Numbered from the stretch's first letter, positions 1-6,246 are shown. The stretch is DNA of 6,351 nucleotides from Oscillospiraceae bacterium (GCA_003499325.1 DNIP01000074.1:6988-13338); one strand, 5' to 3'. Translations and numbers: made by a program. Notes: generated from the sequence alone by a model not told the origin.

Positions 1-37
1 AAAAGAAAAAATTTTTAAAAAAATTTTCCTTTTTTTT
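1..37. promoter_or_regulatory. Phased A/T tracts upstream of the lipoprotein gene
   Basis: This stretch is nearly all A and T. An A6T5 block (6-16) is followed directly by an A7T4 block (17-27), then CC and a T8 run (30-37). The two A/T junctions are about one helical turn apart, the arrangement that gives intrinsically curved DNA. A/T tracts just upstream of a -35 box can act as an UP element that binds the RNA polymerase alpha subunit. It could equally be the T-rich tail of a terminator belonging to a gene left of the window. The sequence pattern is plain; the role is inferred. Confidence 0.4.
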
Positions 38-70
38 GACCCAAATCGATTTTTTCTGCATCTATATTAT
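36..70 (+). promoter_or_regulatory. Candidate promoter of the lipoprotein gene
   Basis: TTGACC at 36-41 is a good match to a -35 box. The best -10 candidates are TCTATA (61-66), TATATT (63-68) and TATTAT (65-70). Spacing is 19 bases for the first and 21 to 23 for the others, longer than the preferred 17, so the pairing is uncertain. The position, 40-50 bases before the start codon and just after the A/T tracts, supports a promoter here. Confidence 0.35.
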
Positions 71-74
71 GTAG

Positions 75-89
75 GCAATCAAAAATTGC
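75..89 (+). repeat. Small inverted repeat in the lipoprotein leader
   Basis: GCAAT (75-79) and ATTGC (85-89) form a perfect 5-bp stem around the loop CAAAA. It lies between the possible -10 box and the ribosome binding site, so it would be near the 5' end of the mRNA or act as a small operator. No T run follows, so it is not a terminator. A short stem like this in A/T-rich DNA can occur by chance. Confidence 0.3.
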
Positions 90-111
90 AAAAAAAGAAA
101 GGAATGATCTT

Positions 112-1395
112 ATGAAAAAGACAACCAAAAAACTATCCGCATTATTACTCGCTGCTGTCATGACCGTATCGCTCGCGGCTTGCAGCAAAACCGCTCCGTC
201 CGCTCCGAACGGCTCAGAGAGCGCCCCGACGTCCGACGGCGGCGCGGGACAAAGCGCCGACAAGAACACGGGCTCGACCGACTCCTTTGATCTTGCGACC
301 ACTGAATTTAAATATGCCGGTGAATTCTCCGAGGGCTATGCATGGGTCAGAGAGAAGGACAGCACGAGCTATTATCTGATTGACCGAAATGGCAAGAAAT
401 GCAGTCAGTATGACCACGGCAAAAAGGTCACTACGGATCGGAACGGCATTTATGGCAGCGCGCCCTTACCTGTTCAAGACGGCGCGAGCTTCATCCCTGA
501 GTTAAACGACGGCACGATTGTCGACACGCAGGGTAATGAACTGTATACCCTGTCTCATACAGATGAAAATATCGAACAATTTTGCGCCTGCGGCGACGGC
601 TACTACCTCATTCGTCGCCAAAAGAAAAGCTTCGACTCAAATGAAATAGGCTATGTTGTCATCAACAAGAACGGAGAGGATCAGACCCCGCTTGTGACCG
701 GAATCGATATAGGTGCCGAATGTCAATATTTGAGCGACGGCGTGTTTTCGATCAGTGCTCGTTTTATTGATCCGAAGAACCCTGCCGGTCTTGTTCCCTA
801 TCCCAAGGACGGAGATTTCTCATACAGTATTATTTCTAAAAATGATTATAATAATATCGCTCACTCGGAAAAAGGTAAAACCTGGGTTAATATGGAGGAT
901 TACTCCAAGTCTAATGGCTCTGCTGCTAAGGGCATAGCGCTTGTTGACGCGCATACCTACGACTTCACGCATATCAGTACGACAAACATTAAAAATTACG
1001 GCTCCTACGCCGTTGCCGACAATGTGTACTACGATATCGACGGCAACAAGACCGATATCAGTCTATACGGTGATAAAGCAGTAGACTATAGCCCCATTTC
1101 CGATAAAGGACTGATTGCGGTCAGCCTCCATGGAGAAGACAATAGTTACTACCTTGCATATGTCGATACACAGGGCAAAGAAGTAACAGCGCCTTTCAAG
1201 TTCCAGAGCAACTCTGCCTATGGATATGAGTATGATGAAGATCATTATTGCATCTTTGATAATGGCAACCTCACTGTATACAATCCGGACGGCACACAGG
1301 TGACCCAGATAGCTGTTGACAGCGATGGAGATAAAGGCTGGCTCAGACTCGCTAAGGATTATGTCATTTGCAAAGGCAAATACTACTTCTTCTGA
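112..1395 (+). CDS. WG-repeat-like surface lipoprotein
   Basis: This 427-residue protein is a predicted lipoprotein. Its signal peptide starts MKKTTKK, has a hydrophobic core at residues 8-20, and ends in the lipobox LAAC with lipidated Cys24. Residues 25-58 are a Ser/Pro/Gly/Asp-rich spacer that would hold the folded part off the membrane. The remainder is beta-rich. Segments at about 69-95 (EFSEGYAWV, then YYLIDRNGK) and 327-358 (SDKGLIAVS, then YLAYVDTQGK) resemble WG repeats, with weaker 'xVxNKNGE / YDIDGNK / YNPDGT' blades at about 181-189, 306-313 and 389-395. WG-repeat domains are taken to be propeller-like or solenoid folds, generally without a known activity. The start is set by AAAGGA (98-103), eight bases before the ATG. 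The gene ends in tandem TGA codons. The next gene, encoding a membrane-bound sigma factor, starts 195 bases on, so this protein could be a partner or ligand-presenting component for it (inference). No catalytic motif was seen. Confidence 0.85.
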   Translation: MKKTTKKLSALLLAAVMTVSLAACSKTAPSAPNGSESAPTSDGGAGQSADKNTGSTDSFDLATTEFKYAGEFSEGYAWVREKDSTSYYLIDRNGKKCSQYDHGKKVTTDRNGIYGSAPLPVQDGASFIPELNDGTIVDTQGNELYTLSHTDENIEQFCACGDGYYLIRRQKKSFDSNEIGYVVINKNGEDQTPLVTGIDIGAECQYLSDGVFSISARFIDPKNPAGLVPYPKDGDFSYSIISKNDYNNIAHSEKGKTWVNMEDYSKSNGSAAKGIALVDAHTYDFTHISTTNIKNYGSYAVADNVYYDIDGNKTDISLYGDKAVDYSPISDKGLIAVSLHGEDNSYYLAYVDTQGKEVTAPFKFQSNSAYGYEYDEDHYCIFDNGNLTVYNPDGTQVTQIAVDSDGDKGWLRLAKDYVICKGKYYFF

Positions 1396-1461
1396 TGACC
1401 GCTTCTCCTTTTTGTATGCGGTAAATGATCTGTATTTGCGATAATCGCTTCCCCTCTCCTG

Positions 1462-1484
1462 TCGCGCCATCGCATTGGACGCGA
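1462..1484 (+). other. Possible RNA hairpin between the lipoprotein and sigma genes
   Basis: TCGCG (1462-1466) pairs with CGCGA (1480-1484), and the inner CCA (1467-1469) pairs with TGG (1476-1478), leaving a six-base loop and one bulged A. No T run follows, so it is a poor terminator. It may be a structured leader of the sigma-factor mRNA or a processing element. I recognise no riboswitch class here. Confidence 0.3.
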
Positions 1485-1516
1485 AATGAAAGGAACTGAG
1501 ATTGAGGGGGACAAGC

Positions 1517-1548
1517 CTTTCCGCGGTCGGGAGATCGGCATCGGAAAG
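1517..1548 (+). other. Second possible hairpin in the sigma-gene leader
   Basis: CTTTCCG (1517-1523) and CGGAAAG (1542-1548) are perfect 7-base complements separated by 18 bases. The fold ends 28 bases before the ribosome binding site of the sigma gene and has no following T run. With the hairpin at 1462-1484 it suggests a structured 5' leader or intergenic mRNA, but it could be chance. Confidence 0.3.
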
Positions 1549-1590
1549 CTGAAAGATAATTACTAAGATCAATGATAAAAGAGGTACACC

Positions 1591-3546
1591 ATGAGTCAAT
1601 ACATACAAGACCTTTTGACAGCGGCAAGAGAGGGCAATATCGAAGCGTTTGAGCATATCTACCAAATGTTCAAGGACAAGATCTATGCTGTTTCTCTCGC
1701 CACTCTCAAAAACCCGCAGGACGCTGAGGACGCTACCCAGCAGACCTTTATGCGCGTTTATGAAAAACTGAGCACGCTCAATGACCTGAACGCCTTCAAT
1801 ACATGGATCCAGCGCATCGCCATCAACGAGAGCAACATGATCCTGCGTAAGAGAAAGGGCGATGTTTCCATCGACGACGAGACCAACGGCGCGTTGGTGG
1901 AGATGATCGAGGACGACTTCATGCTCCCGCAGGAGTACATCGAGCGCGACGATCTTTCGCGCCGACTGCGTGAGATCATCGATGATCTTCCTGCCGTACA
2001 GCGTCAGGCGCTGGTGCTGCAGGTGTACAGCAATATGTCCATAGCTGATATCGCGCAGATCATGGATTGCTCCGAGAACACCGTCAAATCCCGCCTGCGT
2101 AACGCGAAAGCGCATATCAAGACCGAGGTCGAGGAGCGCGAGCGCAAGAGCGGAGAAAAGTTCTACGGCACGATCTTCTTCCCGTTCGGTTATGTGTTCA
2201 CCCGCCAGGTTCAGTCTCAGGCGATGTCGCCTGTTGCGGCGGCGCGCATCTGGAGCGCGCTGAGCAGCTATATCCAACATTATGCGGGCGCCGCCGGCGC
2301 GGCAGCGGGAACAGCGGCAAAAGCGGGTCTGTCTCTGGGCGCGAAGATCGCCATCGGCGCGATTGCGGGCACGCTCATCATCGGCGGCGCGATCGCGGGC
2401 ACTCTCTACGGCTTGGCGCAAAACAAGCCCTCTGAGAGCCCCGCTGTCGTGATCGCGACAGAAGCTGCCGACGAATCAGCAACACAGCCGCCGACGGAAG
2501 CGTCCACCGAACCGCCTACAGAAGCGCCGACAGAGCCGGATTACACCGAGGCGTACGCAAGCTATCTTGAGCTTTTGGAGGATAATCAGACCGATATCAC
2601 GAACAGCTATTATATCCATTGGGATTCTAAAATCGATCGGGAAGAGAGGGGCATCGTCGATATCCGTGACCTGACAGGGGACGGTGTGCCGGAAATGGCA
2701 TATATATCCTGTACCGGGATCAAAGAGCAGCATTTTGGCAATACTACCGTCCACCAAGGAAAGAGCGAGCTCAACATCGTTACCTTCAAAAACGGCCATG
2801 CCGAAACCGTCTATACTGCCCCTGGCTGGATGCAGAATGAGGCAGGCGGTTTTTACGGCTCGGAGCTTGTGACAGCCGACGACGGCATTTATGTCCACAC
2901 GCATTACGGTACCGCTGACGGAACCCGTCATATCATCCGTCAGCTGATCCCTTCTTCGGATCAAAGCGCGCTGAGCGATTCGGAAGTCGTCAATCAAACC
3001 TTCACGGGCGAAAATTCCTTTGAGACGATCACGGGTAAATCGATATCTGAAACCCTGTTGAGCACTACGGCTGCCGACTGTGGTATGACATATGATGAAG
3101 CGATCGCGTTCCTTAAGGGACAGACCGGTTCCAACGAATCATCTTCCGATGATAACAATGACAACAACAAGCTGGCTTTGCTCCCCGAGATCAGCGGCGT
3201 TTATGTTTCTATGAGTTTGCCCACCGGACGCGGCGAACACGAGATCACTTCGGACGGTAAGCATATCTTCACCATGGCGATGCCGACCGACAACGGTGCA
3301 CAAGAAACGAGCACGGAGGATACCATCACCGAAGTTGTCAAGGTTTCCGATACGGCATATCGCTTCACTTGTGTGGATGACAGCGGTAACTCATATACGC
3401 ACTCTGTCTATTACCCGGGGACTTCGCTCAGTGAAACATCAGTGAAAATACCTGACCAAGTGCTCGGAAGCGATGAAAGATCCTCCGGCGTTTTATCCGG
3501 AAGGATATTGATTACCGACGGCGAGTTGCTCTACAGGATGCATTGA
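1591..3546 (+). CDS. Membrane-anchored ECF-like sigma factor with extracellular sensor region
   Basis: The 651-residue protein joins a complete small sigma factor to a membrane helix and an external region. Sigma region 2 lies at about residues 10-88 (LKNPQDAEDATQQTFMRVYE, core-polymerase binding; FNTWIQRIAINE then RKRK, -10 recognition). Region 4 lies at about 124-177, with the helix-turn-helix SIADIAQIMDCSENTVKSRL for -35 binding. A hydrophobic juxtamembrane stretch FYGTIFFPFGYVF (191-203) follows, then an Ala/Gly-rich hinge and one transmembrane helix (about 249-275). Lysines 244 and 252 on its N-side place the sigma part in the cytoplasm. Outside are a Pro/Thr/Glu linker (289-317), a domain at about 318-510 with the calcium-loop-like DLTGDGVPE (360-368), a Ser/Asn/Asp linker (512-526), and a beta-rich C-terminal domain (528-651) I do not recognise. 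Typical ECF factors are about 160-200 residues, so roughly 450 are extra. The start has AAAAGAGG (1577-1584), six bases before the ATG. No separate anti-sigma gene is seen; the tether may replace it (inference). Confidence 0.9.
   Translation: MSQYIQDLLTAAREGNIEAFEHIYQMFKDKIYAVSLATLKNPQDAEDATQQTFMRVYEKLSTLNDLNAFNTWIQRIAINESNMILRKRKGDVSIDDETNGALVEMIEDDFMLPQEYIERDDLSRRLREIIDDLPAVQRQALVLQVYSNMSIADIAQIMDCSENTVKSRLRNAKAHIKTEVEERERKSGEKFYGTIFFPFGYVFTRQVQSQAMSPVAAARIWSALSSYIQHYAGAAGAAAGTAAKAGLSLGAKIAIGAIAGTLIIGGAIAGTLYGLAQNKPSESPAVVIATEAADESATQPPTEASTEPPTEAPTEPDYTEAYASYLELLEDNQTDITNSYYIHWDSKIDREERGIVDIRDLTGDGVPEMAYISCTGIKEQHFGNTTVHQGKSELNIVTFKNGHAETVYTAPGWMQNEAGGFYGSELVTADDGIYVHTHYGTADGTRHIIRQLIPSSDQSALSDSEVVNQTFTGENSFETITGKSISETLLSTTAADCGMTYDEAIAFLKGQTGSNESSSDDNNDNNKLALLPEISGVYVSMSLPTGRGEHEITSDGKHIFTMAMPTDNGAQETSTEDTITEVVKVSDTAYRFTCVDDSGNSYTHSVYYPGTSLSETSVKIPDQVLGSDERSSGVLSGRILITDGELLYRMH
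2356..2406 (+). repeat. Duplicated GAIAGTL unit within the transmembrane helix
   Basis: The 21-base units at 2356-2376 and 2386-2406 differ at two positions and both encode GAIAGTL (residues 256-262 and 266-272). Together they make up most of the single membrane helix of the sigma fusion. The GxxxG spacing in each copy (G256/G260 and G266/G270) is the classic helix-packing motif, so the helix may self-associate. Confidence 0.7.
2485..2538 (+). repeat. Pro/Thr/Glu linker repeat in the sigma fusion
   Basis: These bases encode iterated PPTEA / STEPPTEA / PTEP units (residues 299-316). Such PTE-rich tracts are common flexible spacers on the outer face of clostridial surface proteins. The position, right after the membrane helix, supports an external location for everything C-terminal to it. 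Confidence 0.7.
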
Positions 3547-3600
3547 TCCAAACGGCGGAAGACAACCGATCCGCTTGCTCGCTCAGACAGGATCATCTTT
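3544..3600 (+). terminator. Weak terminator-like fold after the sigma gene
   Basis: TGATCC (3544-3549, overlapping the stop codon) pairs with GGATCA (3590-3595), and inside it GCGGA (3555-3559) pairs with TCCGC (3570-3574). TCTTT follows directly (3596-3600). The large interior loops and short T tract make this a poor intrinsic terminator, so partial read-through or a chance match are both possible. Confidence 0.25.
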
Positions 3601-3677
3601 GAACCAAAAAGTAATAAGAGGAAAAAAGCGTTTGTTCCCTGCGTTCATGAAAAATTGAATAATTCTTCTGCGGAATA

Positions 3678-3703
3678 TTGCTGAATACGGCGTATGATAC
3701 AAT
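3678..3703 (+). promoter_or_regulatory. Candidate extended -10 promoter of the dockerin gene
   Basis: TGATACAAT (3695-3703) matches the extended -10 pattern TGnTATAAT at all but one fixed position. The only -35-like box nearby, TTGCTG at 3678-3683, leaves a 14-base spacer, which is short; extended -10 promoters can work with a weak -35. Transcription would start near 3710 and give a leader of about 80 bases that includes the hairpin at 3736-3765. Confidence 0.45.
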
Positions 3704-3735
3704 CAAAATGTAAACCGTAGATAAACCATATCATA

Positions 3736-3765
3736 AAGTTAAGAAAAGCTGCTTTTTCTTAACTT
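3736..3765 (+). repeat. 12-bp inverted repeat in the dockerin-gene leader
   Basis: AAGTTAAGAAAA (3736-3747) and TTTTCTTAACTT (3754-3765) are perfect reverse complements around the loop GCTGCT. The stem ends 15 bases before the ribosome binding site, so it does not itself cover the Shine-Dalgarno. The stem is A/T-rich with no separate T tract, so it is unlikely to be a standard terminator. It could be an operator palindrome for a DNA-binding regulator, or an RNA hairpin affecting mRNA stability or attenuation. Confidence 0.7.
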
Positions 3766-3780
3766 AATGATACTTCCGCA

Positions 3781-3787
3781 AAGGAGG
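3781..3787 (+). promoter_or_regulatory. Ribosome binding site that sets the dockerin-gene start
   Basis: AAGGAGG here is a full consensus Shine-Dalgarno, six bases before the ATG at 3794. It rules against the upstream in-frame ATG at 3767, which lies just outside the hairpin, has no ribosome binding site, and would place charged residues and this very site inside the coding region. Confidence 0.9.
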
Positions 3788-3793
3788 ATTTTT

Positions 3794-6169
3794 ATGTTGC
3801 AAAAACTCAGACGCCCCGTTGCTGTTATGCTGGTATTGATCATGCTCGTCAGCCTGTTCGCTGTCGCTCCCGTTACGGCGAGCGCCGATACCGCCGCGCA
3901 TGAGACCCTGGATATGACGCAATACTATAGGGTGATCAACACCTCATATTATGCCCAGGAGCATATCGGAGAGAATGTCAGCGTCGCCCCCACCTCGATC
4001 ATGGTCAACTGCGACGAAAACGGCTGGTACCTTGATCCCGACGGTCTCGGCGCCGAGGTCAAAGCCCTGAAGGGGAAAATGATCTCAAAGCTGGTTGTGA
4101 GCGTCCGTCAATCGAACGGCGCCCCTATCGTTTCCTTCCGCCTCGGCGGCGACAGTGTGATCCCTGCCGCGTCTGTGGATGGCAACACCTATACCTTTGA
4201 AAACATCAACTCGAACAAGGCGTATATCTATGCGAGTCGGGATCTACAGGAGGATCAGGAGCTGCAGATCGACCGGATCGACGTGTATTTCGCTGAGAAA
4301 GCCTTTGTCCGCAGCCGTGCGCTCAATCTCAGCAGAGGTATCGGTATCAGCTACTTCATCGATCCCTCCGCTGCGGGACTTGCTCCCGGCGAGAGCGGCG
4401 AGCTCAAGGTCGATTTTCAATGGGAATCCCGCGAAGCCCGCAGCGACATTGCGTCACAGGGTACGACCGTCGCAATCGACAGCTCCAATTACGCGTCGTC
4501 GGGCGATCTGATCAAGGTCACCTGCTATGTCTGCGCGGCGGAGATGGCGGAGACCGTTGTGATGAAGGCTACCTTAGGCGGCAAGACCTATACCGATTAT
4601 AACAGCGTGTTGAATTACTGCGAACAGGTACTGCACGCTTCGGATGAATGGATCGCAAACTATAACGCCTCGCTCCCCGAGGGCTCCTCGATGACCTATG
4701 ACAGGTTCCTGGATTCTATCGTCAAGACGCTCGACTACAGCGTAAAGGCGCAGAAGCTGTTTGGCGTCTATTCCTACAGCGAGATAGAGGCGGAGATCTC
4801 CGACTATGTCATGCAGGACGTCACCCCCGAGATGCTCGATCAGGCGATCTTAAAGGCGAACGGCAGGGAGGCTGATGATATTGCCGCGGCGGCAGAGAGC
4901 TTCGGCGCGAAGTACTGCACCGCGGGTATGTTGGCCTTGTCAACCAACACGCTGAGACTTTATTTCACCGAGAGCTCCGAATCCTTTGACCCGAGCGATT
5001 TTAACGGCAGTAAGGGCGATTACCGTTATGTACAGGTATCCGATATCGATGTGACCATGCTCGACGAGCTGAAGAGCTTCACCGTAGGCGATACCACGCT
5101 GCACTATTCCGCTTTTGACTACGCCAAGGAGGTCTTAGCCAGCCCCAACAGCTCCGAGAAGCTGAGGGATTTTGTCAAGGCCATGTATTGGTACAACCGT
5201 GCGGTTGAAGCCTATGCCGGCAATCAGGAGGCTGCTGAGGCGACCGTGCCCTATACGCGCCGCGACGAGACGCCCGCGCCCACGCCCGCACCCTCGGAGC
5301 CCGTCCCTTACTATGTAGCGGGCACCATGACCGACTGGGAAGCACGCGATTTCTATCATATGAAGCGCAGCGATAATGCCGACGCTGTTGAATATCGGCT
5401 GTTCATGCGCTTTTACGCGGGCGATGAGTTCAAGATCATCATGGATGATGACGAGGAGATCGCATGGTATCCCGACGGCGAGGGCAACAACTATCAAATC
5501 ACGGAAAGCGGCTTATACAACGTATACTTCCGCCCGAATGCCGACGGCGGAGACGGCTGGCACTGCGGCATGATCAAGGTCGAGCGCGTGCCCGCGACTG
5601 TCTATGCGGAAAGCCTTGAGGTCGGCGACGCCATCACCGCCGCCGACATAGACTTTAATTCCGAAGACGATACCGTCATCCTCAAGGGCGGCAGCTATGC
5701 CTCCTTCGACGGCGACAGGGTCGAGGTGCAGACCGAGGATAAAGCCTTCCCCAAAGACACCTTCTTCTATAATCTCAAAACCGCGACCGCCTATGACGTC
5801 GCGCTCAACGCGTATTTGGATACCTATGAAGCGATCGTCTACACCGACGCATTTGATCAGTATGTTCCCTGCGATAAGGACGGCGGCAGAACCGACGCGC
5901 TGTATGTCCTCGCTAAAACCGACAATACCATCACCCTCGGCGGTTATCCGACCGTGTGCTTGGGTGACGCTGACGGCGACGGCAAGGTGACGATTTCCGA
6001 CGCGACCTTGATCCAACGTTATGATATCAATGCGATCGGGTTCAGCGACGTGCAGTGCAAGGCGGCGGATGTCGACGGCGACGGCAAGGTCACCATCATC
6101 GACGTCACCTTGATCCAGCGGTGGTTGGCAGGCATAACTGTCAAATACCCGATCAACGAATTTGTTTGA
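3794..6169 (+). CDS. Exported dockerin-bearing multidomain surface protein
   Basis: The 791-residue protein has a Sec signal peptide (MLQKLRRP, hydrophobic core to about residue 25, likely cleavage after A-S-A at 29-31). Residues 32-170 are a beta-rich domain I do not recognise. Residues 171-475 match, from memory, a module common in clostridial surface proteins: 'LNLSRGIGISYFI' (177-189), 'AAEMAETV' (248-255), 'VKTLDYSVKAQKLFG' (310-324), a second 'LALSTNTLRLYF' (380-391) and 'LRDFVKAMYWYNRAVEAY' (457-474). A Pro-rich linker (493-504) leads to a carbohydrate-module-like beta domain (505-598) with exposed aromatics (YYVAGTMTDW, AWYPDGEGNNY, DGGDGWH). Residues 599-720 are unassigned. A type I dockerin follows (722-780) with two calcium loops, D725/D727/D729/D736 and D759/D761/D763/D770. 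Dockerins bind cohesins on scaffoldins, so this is probably a cellulosome- or amylosome-like accessory. No glycoside hydrolase, esterase or lyase domain was seen, so the cargo is structural, binding or unknown. The start is set by AAGGAGG at 3781-3787. Confidence 0.88.
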   Translation: MLQKLRRPVAVMLVLIMLVSLFAVAPVTASADTAAHETLDMTQYYRVINTSYYAQEHIGENVSVAPTSIMVNCDENGWYLDPDGLGAEVKALKGKMISKLVVSVRQSNGAPIVSFRLGGDSVIPAASVDGNTYTFENINSNKAYIYASRDLQEDQELQIDRIDVYFAEKAFVRSRALNLSRGIGISYFIDPSAAGLAPGESGELKVDFQWESREARSDIASQGTTVAIDSSNYASSGDLIKVTCYVCAAEMAETVVMKATLGGKTYTDYNSVLNYCEQVLHASDEWIANYNASLPEGSSMTYDRFLDSIVKTLDYSVKAQKLFGVYSYSEIEAEISDYVMQDVTPEMLDQAILKANGREADDIAAAAESFGAKYCTAGMLALSTNTLRLYFTESSESFDPSDFNGSKGDYRYVQVSDIDVTMLDELKSFTVGDTTLHYSAFDYAKEVLASPNSSEKLRDFVKAMYWYNRAVEAYAGNQEAAEATVPYTRRDETPAPTPAPSEPVPYYVAGTMTDWEARDFYHMKRSDNADAVEYRLFMRFYAGDEFKIIMDDDEEIAWYPDGEGNNYQITESGLYNVYFRPNADGGDGWHCGMIKVERVPATVYAESLEVGDAITAADIDFNSEDDTVILKGGSYASFDGDRVEVQTEDKAFPKDTFFYNLKTATAYDVALNAYLDTYEAIVYTDAFDQYVPCDKDGGRTDALYVLAKTDNTITLGGYPTVCLGDADGDGKVTISDATLIQRYDINAIGFSDVQCKAADVDGDGKVTIIDVTLIQRWLAGITVKYPINEFV
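5966..6121 (+). repeat. Duplicated dockerin calcium-loop segments
   Basis: The 54-base segments at 5966-6019 and 6068-6121 are 42/54 identical by eye and start 102 bases apart. They encode DADGDGKVTISDATLIQR and DVDGDGKVTIIDVTLIQR. The 22-residue duplicated loop-helix is the hallmark of type I dockerins. Both copies keep QR at loop positions 17-18. Positions 10-11 are I-S in the first copy and I-I in the second, and these are positions linked to cohesin specificity. Confidence 0.9.
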
Positions 6170-6213
6170 TCGTTGACCGATTCCAAAGAAACCCCGATAC
6201 AGCCAATCAAAGT

Positions 6214-6246
6214 AAAGGAGGATGGAGCGTGTCTCCATCCTCTTTT
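6214..6246 (+). terminator. Intrinsic terminator of the dockerin gene
   Basis: GAGGATGGAG (6218-6227) and CTCCATCCTC (6233-6242) form a perfect 10-bp stem with loop CGTGT, followed by TTTT (6243-6246). The AAAG before the stem can extend pairing into the T run. It lies 45 bases after the stop codon, the expected place for a Rho-independent terminator. Confidence 0.9.

Noticed and set aside
1437..1450. GCGA-TAA-TCGC as terminator of the lipoprotein gene
   Set aside because: The stem has only four pairs and the loop three bases, with a mixed C/T stretch rather than a T run after it.
1492..1528. ECF-type promoter (GGAAC ... CGGTC) for self-regulation of the sigma gene
   Set aside because: GGAAC at 1492-1496 and CGGTC at 1524-1528 are 27 bases apart, far more than the usual 16-17 for ECF promoters.
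1063..2421. Long open frame on the minus strand, 452 codons
   Set aside because: It runs antisense through the end of the lipoprotein gene, the gap and the sigma domain. Its product is Arg/Ala/Asp-rich with no recognisable domain, as expected for the complement of GC-rich coding DNA, whereas the + strand frames carry clear sigma and lipoprotein motifs.
2476..2997. Minus-strand open frame of 173 codons inside the sigma fusion
   Set aside because: It is antisense to the PTE linker and external domain; its Arg/Cys-rich end simply mirrors the linker codons.
3767..3793. Upstream in-frame ATG for the dockerin protein
   Set aside because: It has no ribosome binding site, lies directly after the hairpin, and would put the consensus AAGGAGG inside the gene. 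Starting at 3794 gives a standard signal peptide.
5513..6238. Minus-strand open frame of 241 codons over the dockerin end
   Set aside because: It is the complement of the dockerin and neighbouring repeats, has no ribosome binding site I can see, and would start within the terminator hairpin.
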